From the NCBI RefSeq assembly GCF_042752395.1, contig NZ_JBHYXZ010000020.1, forward strand, positions 13,801 to 77,800: a stretch of DNA of 64,000 bases, given 5' to 3'. This DNA comes from Actinosynnema sp042752395 (lineage in GTDB: Bacteria; Actinomycetota; Actinomycetes; Mycobacteriales; Pseudonocardiaceae). Under the pieces are notes generated by a model. That model did no database searches. It was not told where the DNA came from and worked only from the letters and a program-made list of their open reading frames with translations. Both the position numbers and the translations under genes were made by a program. This document shows, in pieces, positions 49,253 through 58,682 of this stretch. Position 1 is the stretch's first letter; every line of letters begins with the position of its first letter.

Positions 49253-50676
49253 TGCGCGCGCACCCGGCCGGTCCCCGGCACGCCGACGTCCTCGTCCCCG
49301 CCAACACGGCGGGCAACCGCCCCTCCACCGCGGCGGAGCTGGACGCGCTGCACCCGCAGGTGTGGCCGCGCAACGCCGAGCGCGCCGCCGACGGCGCGGT
49401 GCGCCTGGCGGGCGTGGACGTGCGCCAACTCGCCCAGGAGCACGGCACCCCGCTGTTCGTGATGGACGAGGCCGACTTCCGCTCGCGCTGCCGCGAGCAC
49501 GCCGAGGCGTTCGGCGACCCGACCCGGGTCCACTACGCGTCCAAGGCGTTCCTGTCCGTCGCGGTGGCCCGGTGGGTCGCCGAGGAGGGCCTGAGCATCG
49601 ACGTGGCCAGCGGCGGCGAGCTGGCCGTGGCGCTGCGCGCCCGGTTCCCGGCGGAGCGGATCGCGCTGCACGGCAACAACAAGTCCGTCGCCGAGCTGAC
49701 CGCCGCGGTCGAGGCCGGGGTGGGCGCGGTCGTGCTGGACTCGTTCTACGAGATCGCCCGCCTGGACCAGATCGCCCGCGAGCGCGGCCGGGTGCAGCCG
49801 GTGATGATCCGGGTGACGGTGGGCGTCGAGGCGCACACGCACGAGTTCATCGCCACCGCGCACGAGGACCAGAAGTTCGGCTTCTCGCTGTCCTCCGGCG
49901 ACGCGGCCGAGGCGGCCCGCCGGGTGCTCAAGTCGGAAGGGCTGCGGCTGGTCGGCCTGCACAGCCACATCGGCTCGCAGATCTTCGACGCCAGCGGGTT
50001 CGAGGTCGCCGCGCGCCGGGTCATCGGCCTGCTCGCCGACCTGCGCGACGAGCACGGCGACGCGCTGCTCGACCACGTGACCACCGTCGACCTGGGCGGC
50101 GGCCTCGGCATCGCCTACACCCCCGACGACGACCCGCCGCCGCCCGCCGAGCTGGCCAGGCAGCTGCAGAACATCGTGGCCAAGGAGTGCGAGCACGCCG
50201 AGCTGCCCGTGCCGAAGATCGCGGTCGAGCCGGGTCGCGCCATCGTCGGACCCGGCACGGTGACGCTGTACGAGGTGGGCACCATCAAGGACGTCCAGCT
50301 CGACGCGGGCGTGGTGCGCCGGTACGTGAGCGTGGACGGCGGCATGAGCGACAACATCCGCACCGCGCTCTACGACGCGGTCTACGACTGCAAGCTGGTC
50401 TCGCGGGCGGCCGGCGAGGACTCCCGGCCGGTGCTGTGCCGCGTCGTCGGCAAGCACTGCGAGTCCGGCGACGTGGTCGTGCGCGACTGCTGGCTGCCCG
50501 ACGACCTCGCGCCCGGCGACCTGATCGCCGTGGCCGCGACCGGCGCGTACTGCTACTCCATGGCCAGCGGCTACAACCGGCTGCCCCGGCCCGCGCTCGC
50601 CGCGGTCGAGGGCGGGACGTCCCGGTTGCTGCTGCGCCGGGAGACCGAGGAAGACCTGTTCCGCCTGGAGGTATGA
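49252..50676 (+). CDS. lysA: diaminopimelate decarboxylase
   Basis: The 474-residue PLP enzyme makes L-lysine from meso-diaminopimelate, the last step of lysine synthesis. The PLP Lys98 lies in HYASKAFLS; SIDVASGGEL, LHSHIGSQIFD, the glycine loop DLGGGLGIAY and the second-subunit motif GKHCESGDVV complete the active site. The N-terminal 40 residues (PAGPRHADVLVP) are usual for actinobacteria. Its ATG overlaps the argS stop, and hom follows 3 bases after its stop, so the order argS-lysA-hom-thrC-thrB is one transcription unit. Confidence 0.96.
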   Translation: MRAHPAGPRHADVLVPANTAGNRPSTAAELDALHPQVWPRNAERAADGAVRLAGVDVRQLAQEHGTPLFVMDEADFRSRCREHAEAFGDPTRVHYASKAFLSVAVARWVAEEGLSIDVASGGELAVALRARFPAERIALHGNNKSVAELTAAVEAGVGAVVLDSFYEIARLDQIARERGRVQPVMIRVTVGVEAHTHEFIATAHEDQKFGFSLSSGDAAEAARRVLKSEGLRLVGLHSHIGSQIFDASGFEVAARRVIGLLADLRDEHGDALLDHVTTVDLGGGLGIAYTPDDDPPPPAELARQLQNIVAKECEHAELPVPKIAVEPGRAIVGPGTVTLYEVGTIKDVQLDAGVVRRYVSVDGGMSDNIRTALYDAVYDCKLVSRAAGEDSRPVLCRVVGKHCESGDVVVRDCWLPDDLAPGDLIAVAATGAYCYSMASGYNRLPRPALAAVEGGTSRLLLRRETEEDLFRLEV

Positions 50677-50679
50677 GAA

Positions 50680-51987
50680 GTGGCAAGCCACGAGGTCGAA
50701 CCGATCAGGGTCGCGCTGCTGGGCTGCGGCACGGTCGGCACCGAGGTGGTCCGGCTGCTCACCGACCAGGCGGCCGACCTCACCGCGCGGGCGGGCGCGC
50801 CGGTCGAGCTGGCGGGCATCGCGGTGCGCAAGCCCAACAAGCACCGCGAGGTGCCGGCGGAGCTGCTCACCACCGACGCGGCGGCGCTCGTGTCGCGGCC
50901 CGGGGTGGACGTGGTCGTCGAGGTCATCGGCGGCATCGAGCCCGCGCGCACGCTGCTGCTCGACGCCCTGCGCAGGGGCAAGTCCGTGGTGACCGCGAAC
51001 AAGGCGCTGCTGGCCGAGCACTCGGCCGAGCTGTTCGAGGCCGCCGACGCCTCCGGCGCCGACCTGTACTTCGAGGCGGCGGTGGCGGGCGCGATCCCGC
51101 TGCTGCGCCCGCTGCGCGAGTCGCTGGCGGGCGACCGCATCACCCGGGTGATGGGCATCGTCAACGGCACCACGAACTTCATCCTCTCGGGCATGGACTC
51201 GACCGGCGCGAGCTACGCCGAGACCCTGGAGGAGGCGACCCGGCTCGGGTACGCCGAGGCGGACCCGACGGCCGACGTGGACGGCTTCGACGCCGCGTCC
51301 AAGGCCGCGATCCTCGCCTCGCTCGCCTTCCACAGCCGGGTCACGGCCGCCGACGTGCACCGCGAGGGCATCGCGCAGGTCAGCGCCGCCGACATCGCCG
51401 CCGCCAAGGCCCTGGGCCGCACGGTGAAGCTGCTCGCGATCTGCGAGCGGGTGCCCCACGAGGACGGCGAGGGCATCTCGGTGCGGGTGCACCCGGCGAT
51501 GATCCCGGCCTCCCACCCGCTGGCGAGCGTGCACGGCGCGTTCAACGCGGTGTTCGTGGAGGCCGACGCGGCCGGCGAGATGATGTTCTACGGCCAGGGC
51601 GCGGGCGGCGCGCCGACCGCGAGCGCGGTCCTCGGCGACCTGGTCGCGGTGGCCCGCAACCGGGTGCACCGCGGGCGCGGTCCGCGCGAGTCGGCCTACG
51701 CGGCGCTGCCCGTGCGGCCGATGGGGCAGACCCCGACGCGCTATCACATCAGCCTCGACGTCGCCGACCGGGCGGGCGTGTTGTCGCAGGTCGCTGCGGT
51801 GTTCGCGGAGCACGACGTGAGCATCGCGGCGGTGCGGCAGGAGGGTCGGGTCGACGACGCCAGCCTGGTGATCGTCACCCACGCCGCTACCGACGCGGCA
51901 CTGCGGTCGACCGTGGACAAAATCGGCGGGCTGCCCGTGGTTCGGGAAGTGGTCAGCGTGATGCGGGTGGAAGGCGAAGAGAGTTGA
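50680..51987 (+). CDS. hom: homoserine dehydrogenase
   Basis: The 435-residue enzyme reduces aspartate semialdehyde to homoserine. It opens with the Rossmann motif VALLGCGTVGTEVVRLL, has VVEVIGGIEPAR, the catalytic region ANKALLAEH and GIVNGTTNFILSGM, and ends with an ACT domain (YHISLDVADRAGVLSQVAAVFAEHDVSI) that usually mediates feedback inhibition by threonine. The GTG start is preceded by GGAGG at 50667, inside the end of lysA. The TGA overlaps the thrC TTG start. Confidence 0.96.
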   Translation: MASHEVEPIRVALLGCGTVGTEVVRLLTDQAADLTARAGAPVELAGIAVRKPNKHREVPAELLTTDAAALVSRPGVDVVVEVIGGIEPARTLLLDALRRGKSVVTANKALLAEHSAELFEAADASGADLYFEAAVAGAIPLLRPLRESLAGDRITRVMGIVNGTTNFILSGMDSTGASYAETLEEATRLGYAEADPTADVDGFDAASKAAILASLAFHSRVTAADVHREGIAQVSAADIAAAKALGRTVKLLAICERVPHEDGEGISVRVHPAMIPASHPLASVHGAFNAVFVEADAAGEMMFYGQGAGGAPTASAVLGDLVAVARNRVHRGRGPRESAYAALPVRPMGQTPTRYHISLDVADRAGVLSQVAAVFAEHDVSIAAVRQEGRVDDASLVIVTHAATDAALRSTVDKIGGLPVVREVVSVMRVEGEES

Positions 51988-53168
51988 CGCACCAGGCGAC
52001 CGTCGGCGGAGCCGACAATCCGACGACCGTTGGCGGAGCCGACAATCGGACGACCGTCGGCGGAGCCGGCAACCGGACGACCGTCGGCGGAGCCGGCAAC
52101 CAGACGACCGCGCGACCGGGGTGGCCGGGCATCATCCACGCGTACGCGGACCGGATCGAACTCCCCGAGGGCGCCGAGGTCGTCACCCTCCACGAGGGCG
52201 GCACGCCGCTGGTGGCCGCCGAGCACCTGTCGGACCTGACCGGCTGCCGGGTCTACGTCAAGGTCGAGGGCGCGAACCCCACCGGCTCGTTCAAGGACCG
52301 CGGCATGACCGTGGCCATGACGCACGCCCTGGCCAGCGGCATCCGGGCGGTGATCTGCGCGTCCACCGGCAACACCTCCGCGAGCGCCGCCGCCTACGCG
52401 GCCAAGGCGGGCCTGACCGCCGCGGTGCTCGTGCCGCGCGGCAAGATCGCGCTGGGCAAGCTCGCCCAGGCCGTCGCGCACGGCGCGCGCATCCTGCAGA
52501 TCGACGGCAACTTCGACGACTGCCTGGAGCTGGCCTCCAAGACGTCGACCGAGTACCCGATCACCCTGGTCAACTCGGTCAACCCGGTGCGCCTGATCGG
52601 CCAGAAGACCGCCGCGTGGGAGATCTGCGACGTGCTCGGCCGCGCGCCGGACGTGCACTGCCTGCCGGTCGGCAACGCGGGCAACATCACCGCCTACTGG
52701 CGCGGCTACTCCGACTACCACCGCGACGGCGTGATCGACGCCACGCCCCGCATGTTCGGGTTCCAGGCCGCGGGCTCCGCGCCGCTGGTGCTCGGCGAGC
52801 CGGTGGCGAACCCGGAGACGATCGCGACCGCCATCCGGGTGGGCAGCCCGGCGTCCTGGACGGGCGCGGTGGCCGCCAAGGAGGAGTCCGGCGGGCTGTT
52901 CGAGGCCGTGACGGACGAGAAGATCCTGGAGGCGTACCGGCTGCTGGCCTCGACCGAGGGCATCTTCGTCGAGCCCGCGTCCGCCACCAGCGTGGCGGGC
53001 CTGCTGGCCACCGCCGCCGACGGCCGGCTGCCGCGGGGCTCCACGGTCGTCTGCACGGTCACCGGGCACGGCCTGAAGGACCCCGACACGGCCCTGCTGG
53101 GCATGCCCGAGGTGGAGCCGGTCCCGGTGGACCCCGGCGCCGTGGCGACCGCCCTGGAGCTGGCGTGA
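51984..53168 (+). CDS. thrC: threonine synthase with N-terminal tandem-repeat extension
   Basis: The 394-residue PLP enzyme converts O-phosphohomoserine to threonine. The PLP Lys104 lies in PTGSFKDRGMT; CASTGNTSASAAAYAAKAG and the phosphate loop PVGNAGNITAYW are conserved with the mycobacterial enzyme. The start is TTG 51984, overlapping the hom stop; no other start fits before the conserved GWPGIIHAY at about residue 45. Residues 6-41 are four tandem 9-residue repeats, TVGGADNPT, TVGGADNRT, TVGGAGNRT and TVGGAGNQT, which normal threonine synthases lack. GTGA overlap joins it to thrB. Confidence 0.95.
   Translation: MTHQATVGGADNPTTVGGADNRTTVGGAGNRTTVGGAGNQTTARPGWPGIIHAYADRIELPEGAEVVTLHEGGTPLVAAEHLSDLTGCRVYVKVEGANPTGSFKDRGMTVAMTHALASGIRAVICASTGNTSASAAAYAAKAGLTAAVLVPRGKIALGKLAQAVAHGARILQIDGNFDDCLELASKTSTEYPITLVNSVNPVRLIGQKTAAWEICDVLGRAPDVHCLPVGNAGNITAYWRGYSDYHRDGVIDATPRMFGFQAAGSAPLVLGEPVANPETIATAIRVGSPASWTGAVAAKEESGGLFEAVTDEKILEAYRLLASTEGIFVEPASATSVAGLLATAADGRLPRGSTVVCTVTGHGLKDPDTALLGMPEVEPVPVDPGAVATALELA
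51999..52106 (+). repeat. four-copy 27-bp in-frame minisatellite at the 5' end of thrC
   Basis: Units 51999-52025, 52026-52052, 52053-52079 and 52080-52106 each encode TVGGA(D/G)N(P/R/Q)T. They differ at a few positions, keep the frame and lie before the conserved part of threonine synthase. Confidence 0.92.
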
Positions 53169-54055
53169 CGGCCCCGGCCGTCCGCGCCGTCCGCGTCACC
53201 GTCCCCGGGTCCACGGCGAACCTCGGCTCGGGGTTCGACGCGCTCGGCATGGCACTGGGCGTGCACGACGAGCTGGAGTTCGCCGTGACCGGCGGCGGCC
53301 TGGCGGTGGAGGTCTCCGGCGAGGGCGCGGCGGACGTGCCCACCGACGAGCGCCACCTGGTCGTGCGGGCGTTCCGGGCGGCGTGCGAGCTGGTCGGCCT
53401 CGACGTGCCCGGCCTGCGGCTGACGTGCCGCAACAGCATCCCGCACGCGCGCGGCCTCGGCTCGTCGGCGGCGGCGGTCGTGGCCGGCGTGGCGGCCGGT
53501 TTCGCCCTCGCCGGTCGCGGGACGGACACGAGCGCGTTGCAACTCGCCGCGGAGTTCGAGGGCCACGCCGACAACGCGGCGGCGGCCATGCTCGGCGGCG
53601 TGGTCATCGCGTGGACGCGCGGTGACCGCTACCGCGCGGTGCGCGTGGACCCGCACCCCGGCGTGTCGCCGGTCGTGCTGGTGCCCTCGGAGGAGTCGTC
53701 CACGCACACCACCCGCGGCCTGCTGCCGTCGAAGGTGCCGCACGAGGACGCCGCGTTCGCCGCGGGCCGGTCCGCGCTGGCCGTGCACGCCCTCGCCGCC
53801 GACCCGTCGCTGCTGCCGGAGGCGTTGGACGACCGGCTGCACGAGCCGTACCGGGAGCCCGCCTGGCCTGCGACGACGCGCCTGGTGCGGGCGTTGCGGG
53901 AGGCCGGGGTGGCGGCCGCGGTGTCCGGCGCGGGACCCACGGTCCTGGCCCTGCCACCCGACGGCGTGCTGCCGCCCGGGGTGGACCTGGCGGGGTTCGA
54001 GGCCCGGCGGGTGCCGGTCGACCTGGCCGGAGTGCGGGTTGCGCCACTCGGCTGA
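53165..54055 (+). CDS. thrB: homoserine kinase
   Basis: The 296-residue GHMP kinase phosphorylates homoserine. It has VPGSTANLGSGFDALGMALG at the N-terminus, the ATP-binding motif PHARGLGSSAAAVVAG near residue 92 and the C-terminal motif VSGAGPTVLAL. The GTG start overlaps the thrC stop (GTGA). It ends the aspartate-family operon; the next gene, rho, has its own long leader. Confidence 0.96.
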   Translation: MTAPAVRAVRVTVPGSTANLGSGFDALGMALGVHDELEFAVTGGGLAVEVSGEGAADVPTDERHLVVRAFRAACELVGLDVPGLRLTCRNSIPHARGLGSSAAAVVAGVAAGFALAGRGTDTSALQLAAEFEGHADNAAAAMLGGVVIAWTRGDRYRAVRVDPHPGVSPVVLVPSEESSTHTTRGLLPSKVPHEDAAFAAGRSALAVHALAADPSLLPEALDDRLHEPYREPAWPATTRLVRALREAGVAAAVSGAGPTVLALPPDGVLPPGVDLAGFEARRVPVDLAGVRVAPLG

Positions 54056-54401
54056 GTGATGCGACGCGCCGTGCCCCGGTTGTTGCACCCGGCCGGACCG
54101 GCGTCTACCCTCGGGGCCATCAGTCACCGCGCGCACGGGCGCCGGTGTGGTGCCCGGACGTTCGTTCCGGATCGCATTCCTCCAGTGACTTGGCTCTGTG
54201 CCGTACGGACGGGGCCGACGCTGGAAGGCACCCGCTCGCCGTGTGACCGAAAGTCCCGCACCGGAGGACTCCAGCTTTCGTGCGCGTTCCGCGCCGTCGC
54301 CAGGTCCGCCTGAACCGGGACGAAACTGCCGCGCCGCATTCCGTCGGACGGCAGGTCCGCTGGAGCGCGTAGGAGGCGCGCTCCGGTCAGGAAGGACATG
54401 T
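54056..54401 (+). promoter_or_regulatory. 346-base rho leader region
   Basis: A non-coding stretch separates thrB from rho. TACCCT at 54109 could be a -10, giving a leader of nearly 300 bases. Just before the gene, GGAGCGCG (54362-54369) and CGCGCTCC (54377-54384) form a hairpin whose loop displays AGGAGG. Long leaders on rho genes usually serve autoregulation of Rho; that role here is inferred. Confidence 0.5.
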
Positions 54402-56420
54402 GTGACCAACACCGATGTACTGAGCAGCCAAGCTCCTGCTGCTCCCGACCCCGCTGCCAGTTCCGGAGCCGAGGAGAACGCTCTGACCACCCCTTCGAAC
54501 GGCAGCGCCACGCCGCGCAAGCGCGCGGGCCTCTCTGGAATGGTGCTGGCCGAACTCCGTGAACTCGCAGGTCAGCTGGGCATCACCGGCACCGCCGGCC
54601 TCCGCAAGGGCGACCTGATCGCCGCCATCAAGGAGCGGCAGGGCGGCACCTCCGGTCGGGGCAGTGCCGCGACGCCGCCCAAGGCCGAGAAGAAGGCCGA
54701 GGCCCCCAAGGCGGTGGTCGGGAAGGCCCCCGTCGCGGAGCAGGCCGCCGAGGCCCCCGCGCCGGTGGAGAAGCCGACCCAGCAGCAGCTCGACGTGACC
54801 GACCGCCCCGTGGAGGAGGAGGGTGGCCGGCGGGGCAACCGCCGTCGCCGTTCCGCCAACCGCCCCGCGGGCAGCCCCGAGTCGCCGGCGGCCGACGGCC
54901 AGCAGGCCCAGCCGCAGGCCGAGCGGCCGCAGGTCGACACGCGGTCGGGCGATCGCGGCGACGGCCGCGACGGGCGTCAGGGCGACGGCCGCCAGGAGCG
55001 CGCCGAGCGGCCCGACCGGGGCGACCGGTCGGAGCGCTCCGAGCAGCGCGAACAGCGCCAGGACCGGGGCGACCGCGGCAACCGGGGCGACCGGGGCGGG
55101 CGTGACGACCGCGGCGACCGGGGTGGCCGCGACCGCGACCAGAACCGCAACCGGCAGCAGGGCCAGGACGACGGCGACGAGGAGGGCGGCCGTCGCGGTC
55201 GCCGCTTCCGCGACCGCCGCCGGCGCGGCGGCCGGGGCGACGACGGCGGTCCCGCCACCGACACCGAGGTGCGCGAGGACGACGTCCTGCTGCCCGTGGC
55301 CGGCATCCTCGACGTGCTGGAGAACTACGCGTTCGTCCGCACCTCGGGCTACCTGGCCGGGCCGAACGACGTCTACGTGTCGTTGTCGCTGGTCCGCAAG
55401 TACGGGCTGCGCCGGGGCGACGCCCTGATCGGCGCCGTGCGGCAGCCGCGCGACGGCGAGCAGCAGCGGCAGAAGTTCAACCCGCTGGTGCGCGTGGACA
55501 AGATCAACGGCCTCGACCCGGAGGAGTCCCGCAACCGGCCGGACTTCACCAAGCTGACGCCGCTGTACCCGAACGAGCGCCTGCGGCTGGAGACCGAGCC
55601 GCACATCCTCACCACGCGCGTCATCGACCTGGTGATGCCGATCGGCAAGGGCCAGCGCGCCCTGGTCGTGTCGCCGCCGAAGGCGGGCAAGACCTCGGTG
55701 CTCCAGGCGATCGCCAACGCGATCACCAAGAACAACCCCGAGTGCCACCTGATGGTGGTGCTGGTGGACGAGCGCCCGGAAGAGGTCACCGACATGCAGC
55801 GGTCGGTGAAGGGCGAGGTCATCGCCTCCACCTTCGACCGCCCGCCGTCGGACCACACCACGATCTCGGAGCTGGCCATCGAGCGGGCGAAGCGCCTGGT
55901 CGAGATGGGTCACGACGTGGTCGTGCTGCTGGACTCGATCACCCGCCTGGGCCGTGCCTACAACCTCGCGGCCCCCGCGAGCGGCCGGATCCTGTCCGGT
56001 GGTGTCGACTCGACCGCCCTGTACCCGCCGAAGCGGTTCCTCGGCGCGGCCCGCAACATCGAGGGCGGCGGCTCGCTGACCGTCATCGCGACGGCCCTGG
56101 TCGAGACCGGGTCCGCGGGCGACAGCGTGATCTTCGAGGAGTTCAAGGGCACCGGCAACGCGGAGCTGAAGCTCGACCGCAAGATCGCGGACAAGCGGAC
56201 CTTCCCGGCGGTGGACGTGGACTCGTCCGGCACCCGTAAGGAGGATCTGCTGCTCTCGCCCGACGAGCTGGCGGTCATGCACAAGCTGCGCCGGGTGCTG
56301 CACGCGCTGGACAGCCAGCAGGCCATCGACCTGCTGCTGGACCGGTTGCGCAAGAGCCGCACGAACATCGAGTTCCTGATGCAGGTGGCGAAGACCACCC
56401 CGGGCGCGGACAACGACTGA
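54402..56420 (+). CDS. rho: transcription termination factor Rho
   Basis: The 672-residue hexameric helicase ends transcription. It has a Rho_N helix pair (KRAGLSGMVLAELRELAGQLGITGTAGLRKGDLIAAI), then about 200 residues of a Gln/Arg/Asp/Gly-rich insertion with many GDRG repeats (roughly 95-285) typical of actinobacteria, the RNA-binding cold-shock domain (VLENYAFVRTSGYLAGPNDVYVS), Walker A PPKAGKT near 425-431 and Walker B HDVVVLLDSITR. The GTG at 54402 is preceded by GGAAGGAC. The basic insert is thought to bind GC-rich RNA. A terminator hairpin follows. Confidence 0.96.
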   Translation: MTNTDVLSSQAPAAPDPAASSGAEENALTTPSNGSATPRKRAGLSGMVLAELRELAGQLGITGTAGLRKGDLIAAIKERQGGTSGRGSAATPPKAEKKAEAPKAVVGKAPVAEQAAEAPAPVEKPTQQQLDVTDRPVEEEGGRRGNRRRRSANRPAGSPESPAADGQQAQPQAERPQVDTRSGDRGDGRDGRQGDGRQERAERPDRGDRSERSEQREQRQDRGDRGNRGDRGGRDDRGDRGGRDRDQNRNRQQGQDDGDEEGGRRGRRFRDRRRRGGRGDDGGPATDTEVREDDVLLPVAGILDVLENYAFVRTSGYLAGPNDVYVSLSLVRKYGLRRGDALIGAVRQPRDGEQQRQKFNPLVRVDKINGLDPEESRNRPDFTKLTPLYPNERLRLETEPHILTTRVIDLVMPIGKGQRALVVSPPKAGKTSVLQAIANAITKNNPECHLMVVLVDERPEEVTDMQRSVKGEVIASTFDRPPSDHTTISELAIERAKRLVEMGHDVVVLLDSITRLGRAYNLAAPASGRILSGGVDSTALYPPKRFLGAARNIEGGGSLTVIATALVETGSAGDSVIFEEFKGTGNAELKLDRKIADKRTFPAVDVDSSGTRKEDLLLSPDELAVMHKLRRVLHALDSQQAIDLLLDRLRKSRTNIEFLMQVAKTTPGADND

Positions 56421-56433
56421 CCGGTCCCGACCA

Positions 56434-56472
56434 CCGAAGGCCCGTCCGGCGCCACGCCGGGCGGGCCTTCGG
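56434..56472 (+). terminator. terminator of rho
   Basis: CCGAAGGCCCG (56434-56444) pairs with CGGGCCTTCGG (56462-56472); the inner CCGGC/GCCGG extends the stem with one T-G pair. It begins 14 bases after the stop. Confidence 0.85.
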
Positions 56473-56626
56473 GCGTTCGGGGGCCGCGGGGTGGTCGGGC
56501 GGGGTTCGGCGGGTCCGGTGGTTGGCCGGTTGGCGGGGTCCGGCGGGGCTGTGGCGGGCCTGGCGGTCGGTGCGGTCCGGCCGGCCCGGCGGCCGGTGGG
56601 TCCGGCAGGTCGGGTGGTGCGGCCGG

Positions 56627-57037
56627 TCAGCAGGGCGGGGTGGGGGAGAGCAGCCCCGCCTCGGCGAGCGCGGCCGTGCGGCGGCGTTCGAGGAAGTACC
56701 GGGCCACCAGCAGCGCGGTGACGGGCACGCCCAGGGCCACGACGGCGGGCACGGGCACCCGGACGCCGTCCAGCAGCACCCCGGCGACCAGCACCGAGAC
56801 CAGGTAGGGCCAGCGCAGCCAGACCCGCTGCCAGGAGGCGGTCCACCGCACGGCGGTCGACGCCGCGACGCCGACGGCGACGCCCGCGCCGAACACGGGG
56901 CTCGACAGGGTGAGGTCGCCGGGCACCCCGATCAGCAGCCCGCCGAGCCCGACGAGGCCCAGGACGGCGGCGCTGAACAGGAACGGCACGGCCAGCCACG
57001 CGGATAACGGGAGTGGACGTCCGACGGTGCAGAACAC
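56627..57037 (-). CDS. small integral membrane protein of unknown function
   Basis: The 136-residue protein has four predicted membrane helices: WLAVPFLFSAAVLGLVGLGGLL, VFGAGVAVGVAASTAV, WPYLVSVLVAGVLLDGV and VPAVVALGVPVTALLVARYF, with basic residues between helices 2 and 3 (RWTASWQRVWLRW). I do not recognise a family. The start is uncertain (GTG 57037, no strong ribosome site). It is the only minus-strand gene in the argS-to-prmC block and lies between rho and rpmE, with a GC-rich 150-base stretch before the rho terminator. Confidence 0.7.
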   Translation of the reverse strand: MFCTVGRPLPLSAWLAVPFLFSAAVLGLVGLGGLLIGVPGDLTLSSPVFGAGVAVGVAASTAVRWTASWQRVWLRWPYLVSVLVAGVLLDGVRVPVPAVVALGVPVTALLVARYFLERRRTAALAEAGLLSPTPPC

Positions 57038-57283
57038 GGGGCACAGTGTGGCGTCCGCGCAACGCCGTCCGCTGCTCTCTGTATTTCAGCGGTTACCTCG
57101 TGCGCCAAATGGTCGACCCCGATCGGTGAGCGGTTGTGACGCCCGCCACCGGGAACAACGGGGGCCGGGCTCGCGTTGCAGTCGGTGACCGCCGATCTGG
57201 CACACTGTCGGGTCGAGTCCGGCTCCGGTTCACCTCGAAGAATCCGACGAGGACCCGGCGGCCACCTAGGAAGGGACAAGACG

Positions 57284-57496
57284 TTGAAGACCGGCATCCA
57301 CCCCGAGTACGTGACGACCGAGGTCACCTGCGGCTGTGGCAACACCTTCACCACCCGCAGCACCAAGCCGTCCGGCGCCATCCACGTCGAGATCTGCGCC
57401 AACTGCCACCCGTTCTACACCGGCAAGCAGAAGATCCTCGACACCGGTGGTCGGGTCGCGCGCTTCGAGGCCCGCTACGGCAAGCGCGCCAAGTAG
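57284..57496 (+). CDS. rpmE: 50S ribosomal protein L31 (zinc-binding form)
   Basis: The 70-residue protein begins LKTGIHPEYV at a TTG codon read as Met, with GGAAGGG nine bases before. It keeps four Cys for zinc, in CGCGNTF and CANCHPFYTG, so it is the C+ (zinc-containing) paralogue of L31. It is part of the large ribosomal subunit's central protuberance. An upstream in-frame stretch is rejected as a longer start. A hairpin follows before prfA. Confidence 0.95.
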   Translation: MKTGIHPEYVTTEVTCGCGNTFTTRSTKPSGAIHVEICANCHPFYTGKQKILDTGGRVARFEARYGKRAK

Positions 57497-57504
57497 CCGA
57501 CACC

Positions 57505-57538
57505 ACGGCGTCCACCCCGTATCGCGGGTGGACGCCGT
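57505..57538 (+). terminator. hairpin between rpmE and prfA
   Basis: ACGGCGTCCACCC (57505-57517) and GGGTGGACGCCGT (57526-57538) form a perfect 13-bp stem with an 8-base loop, starting eight bases after the rpmE stop. Confidence 0.85.
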
Positions 57539-57626
57539 TGTCGTCTCCGCACCCCGTCGACCACCCCTCACCACCGCGCCGCGGCCGACCGCCGGCCGCC
57601 GAGACGCTTGAGACCGGAGCACCGCC

Positions 57627-58682
57627 GTGACGCTGGACGCCCTGCTGGCCGAGCACGCCGAGCTGGAAGCCAGGCTCGCCGACCCCTCGGTGCACGCCGA
57701 CCAGGCGGGCGCGCGCAAGCTCGGCAAGCGCTACGCCGAGCTGACCCCGATCGTGAAGACCGCTCGTGAGCTGGAGCAGGCGAAGTCGGACCTGGAGACG
57801 GCCCGCGAGCTGGCCGCCGAGGATTCGGCGTTCGCCGAGGAGGCCGAGGAGCTGGCCAAGGCCGTCCCGGCGCTGGAGGCCAAGCTCACCGAGCTGCTGC
57901 TGCCCCGCGACCCGCACGACGGCGCGGACGTCGTGCTGGAGATCAAGTCCGGCGAGGGCGGCGAGGAGTCCGCGCTGTTCGCGGGCGACCTGCTGCGCAT
58001 GTACCTGCGGTACGCCGAACGGCACGGGTGGAAAGCCGAAGTGCTCGACGGCACCGACTCCGACCTGGGCGGCTACAAGGACGTCACGGTGGCCATCAAG
58101 AGCCGCGCGGACAGCCCCGAGGGCGTGTGGTCGCGCCTGAAGTACGAGGGCGGCGTGCACCGCGTGCAGCGGGTGCCGGTGACCGAGTCGCAGGGCCGCA
58201 TCCACACCTCCGCGGCCGGCGTCCTGGTGTTCCCGGAGACCGAGGACGTCGAGATCGAGATCGACGAGAACGACCTGCGCGTGGACGTCTTCCGCTCGTC
58301 CGGCAAGGGCGGGCAGAGCGTCAACACGACCGACTCGGCGGTGCGCATCACCCACCTGCCCACCGGCATCGTGGTGTCCTGCCAGAACGAGCGCAGCCAG
58401 CTGCAGAACAAGGCCCGCGCGATGCAGGTGCTCCAGGCGCGGCTGACCGCGCTGGCCGAGGAGAAGCAGCAGCAGGAGGCGTCGGACGCCCGGCGCTCGC
58501 AGATCCGCACGGTGGACCGCTCCGAGCGGGTCCGCACCTACAACTTCCCGGAATCGCGCATCTCCGATCACCGGGTTGGGTACAAAGCCCATAACCTGGA
58601 CCAAGTGCTCGACGGCGACCTGGACGCGGTGCTGGACGCCCTGGCCGCGGCCGACCGGGCCGAACGGCTCGCCGGCAGGTGA
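57627..58682 (+). CDS. prfA: peptide chain release factor 1
   Basis: The 351-residue class I release factor ends translation at UAA and UAG. It has an N-terminal coiled-coil domain, the stop-codon-reading PxT motif as PVT at 184-186 (VPVTESQGRIHTS), and the catalytic GGQ at 228-230 in GKGGQSVNTTDSAVRITHLPTG. The GTG start has GGAG before it. Its last codons (ERLAGR and stop) are the first copy of a palindromic repeat array that continues downstream. In most actinobacteria prmC, the methylase for the GGQ Gln, follows directly; here it is 2.9 kb away. Confidence 0.96.
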   Translation: MTLDALLAEHAELEARLADPSVHADQAGARKLGKRYAELTPIVKTARELEQAKSDLETARELAAEDSAFAEEAEELAKAVPALEAKLTELLLPRDPHDGADVVLEIKSGEGGEESALFAGDLLRMYLRYAERHGWKAEVLDGTDSDLGGYKDVTVAIKSRADSPEGVWSRLKYEGGVHRVQRVPVTESQGRIHTSAAGVLVFPETEDVEIEIDENDLRVDVFRSSGKGGQSVNTTDSAVRITHLPTGIVVSCQNERSQLQNKARAMQVLQARLTALAEEKQQQEASDARRSQIRTVDRSERVRTYNFPESRISDHRVGYKAHNLDQVLDGDLDAVLDALAAADRAERLAGR

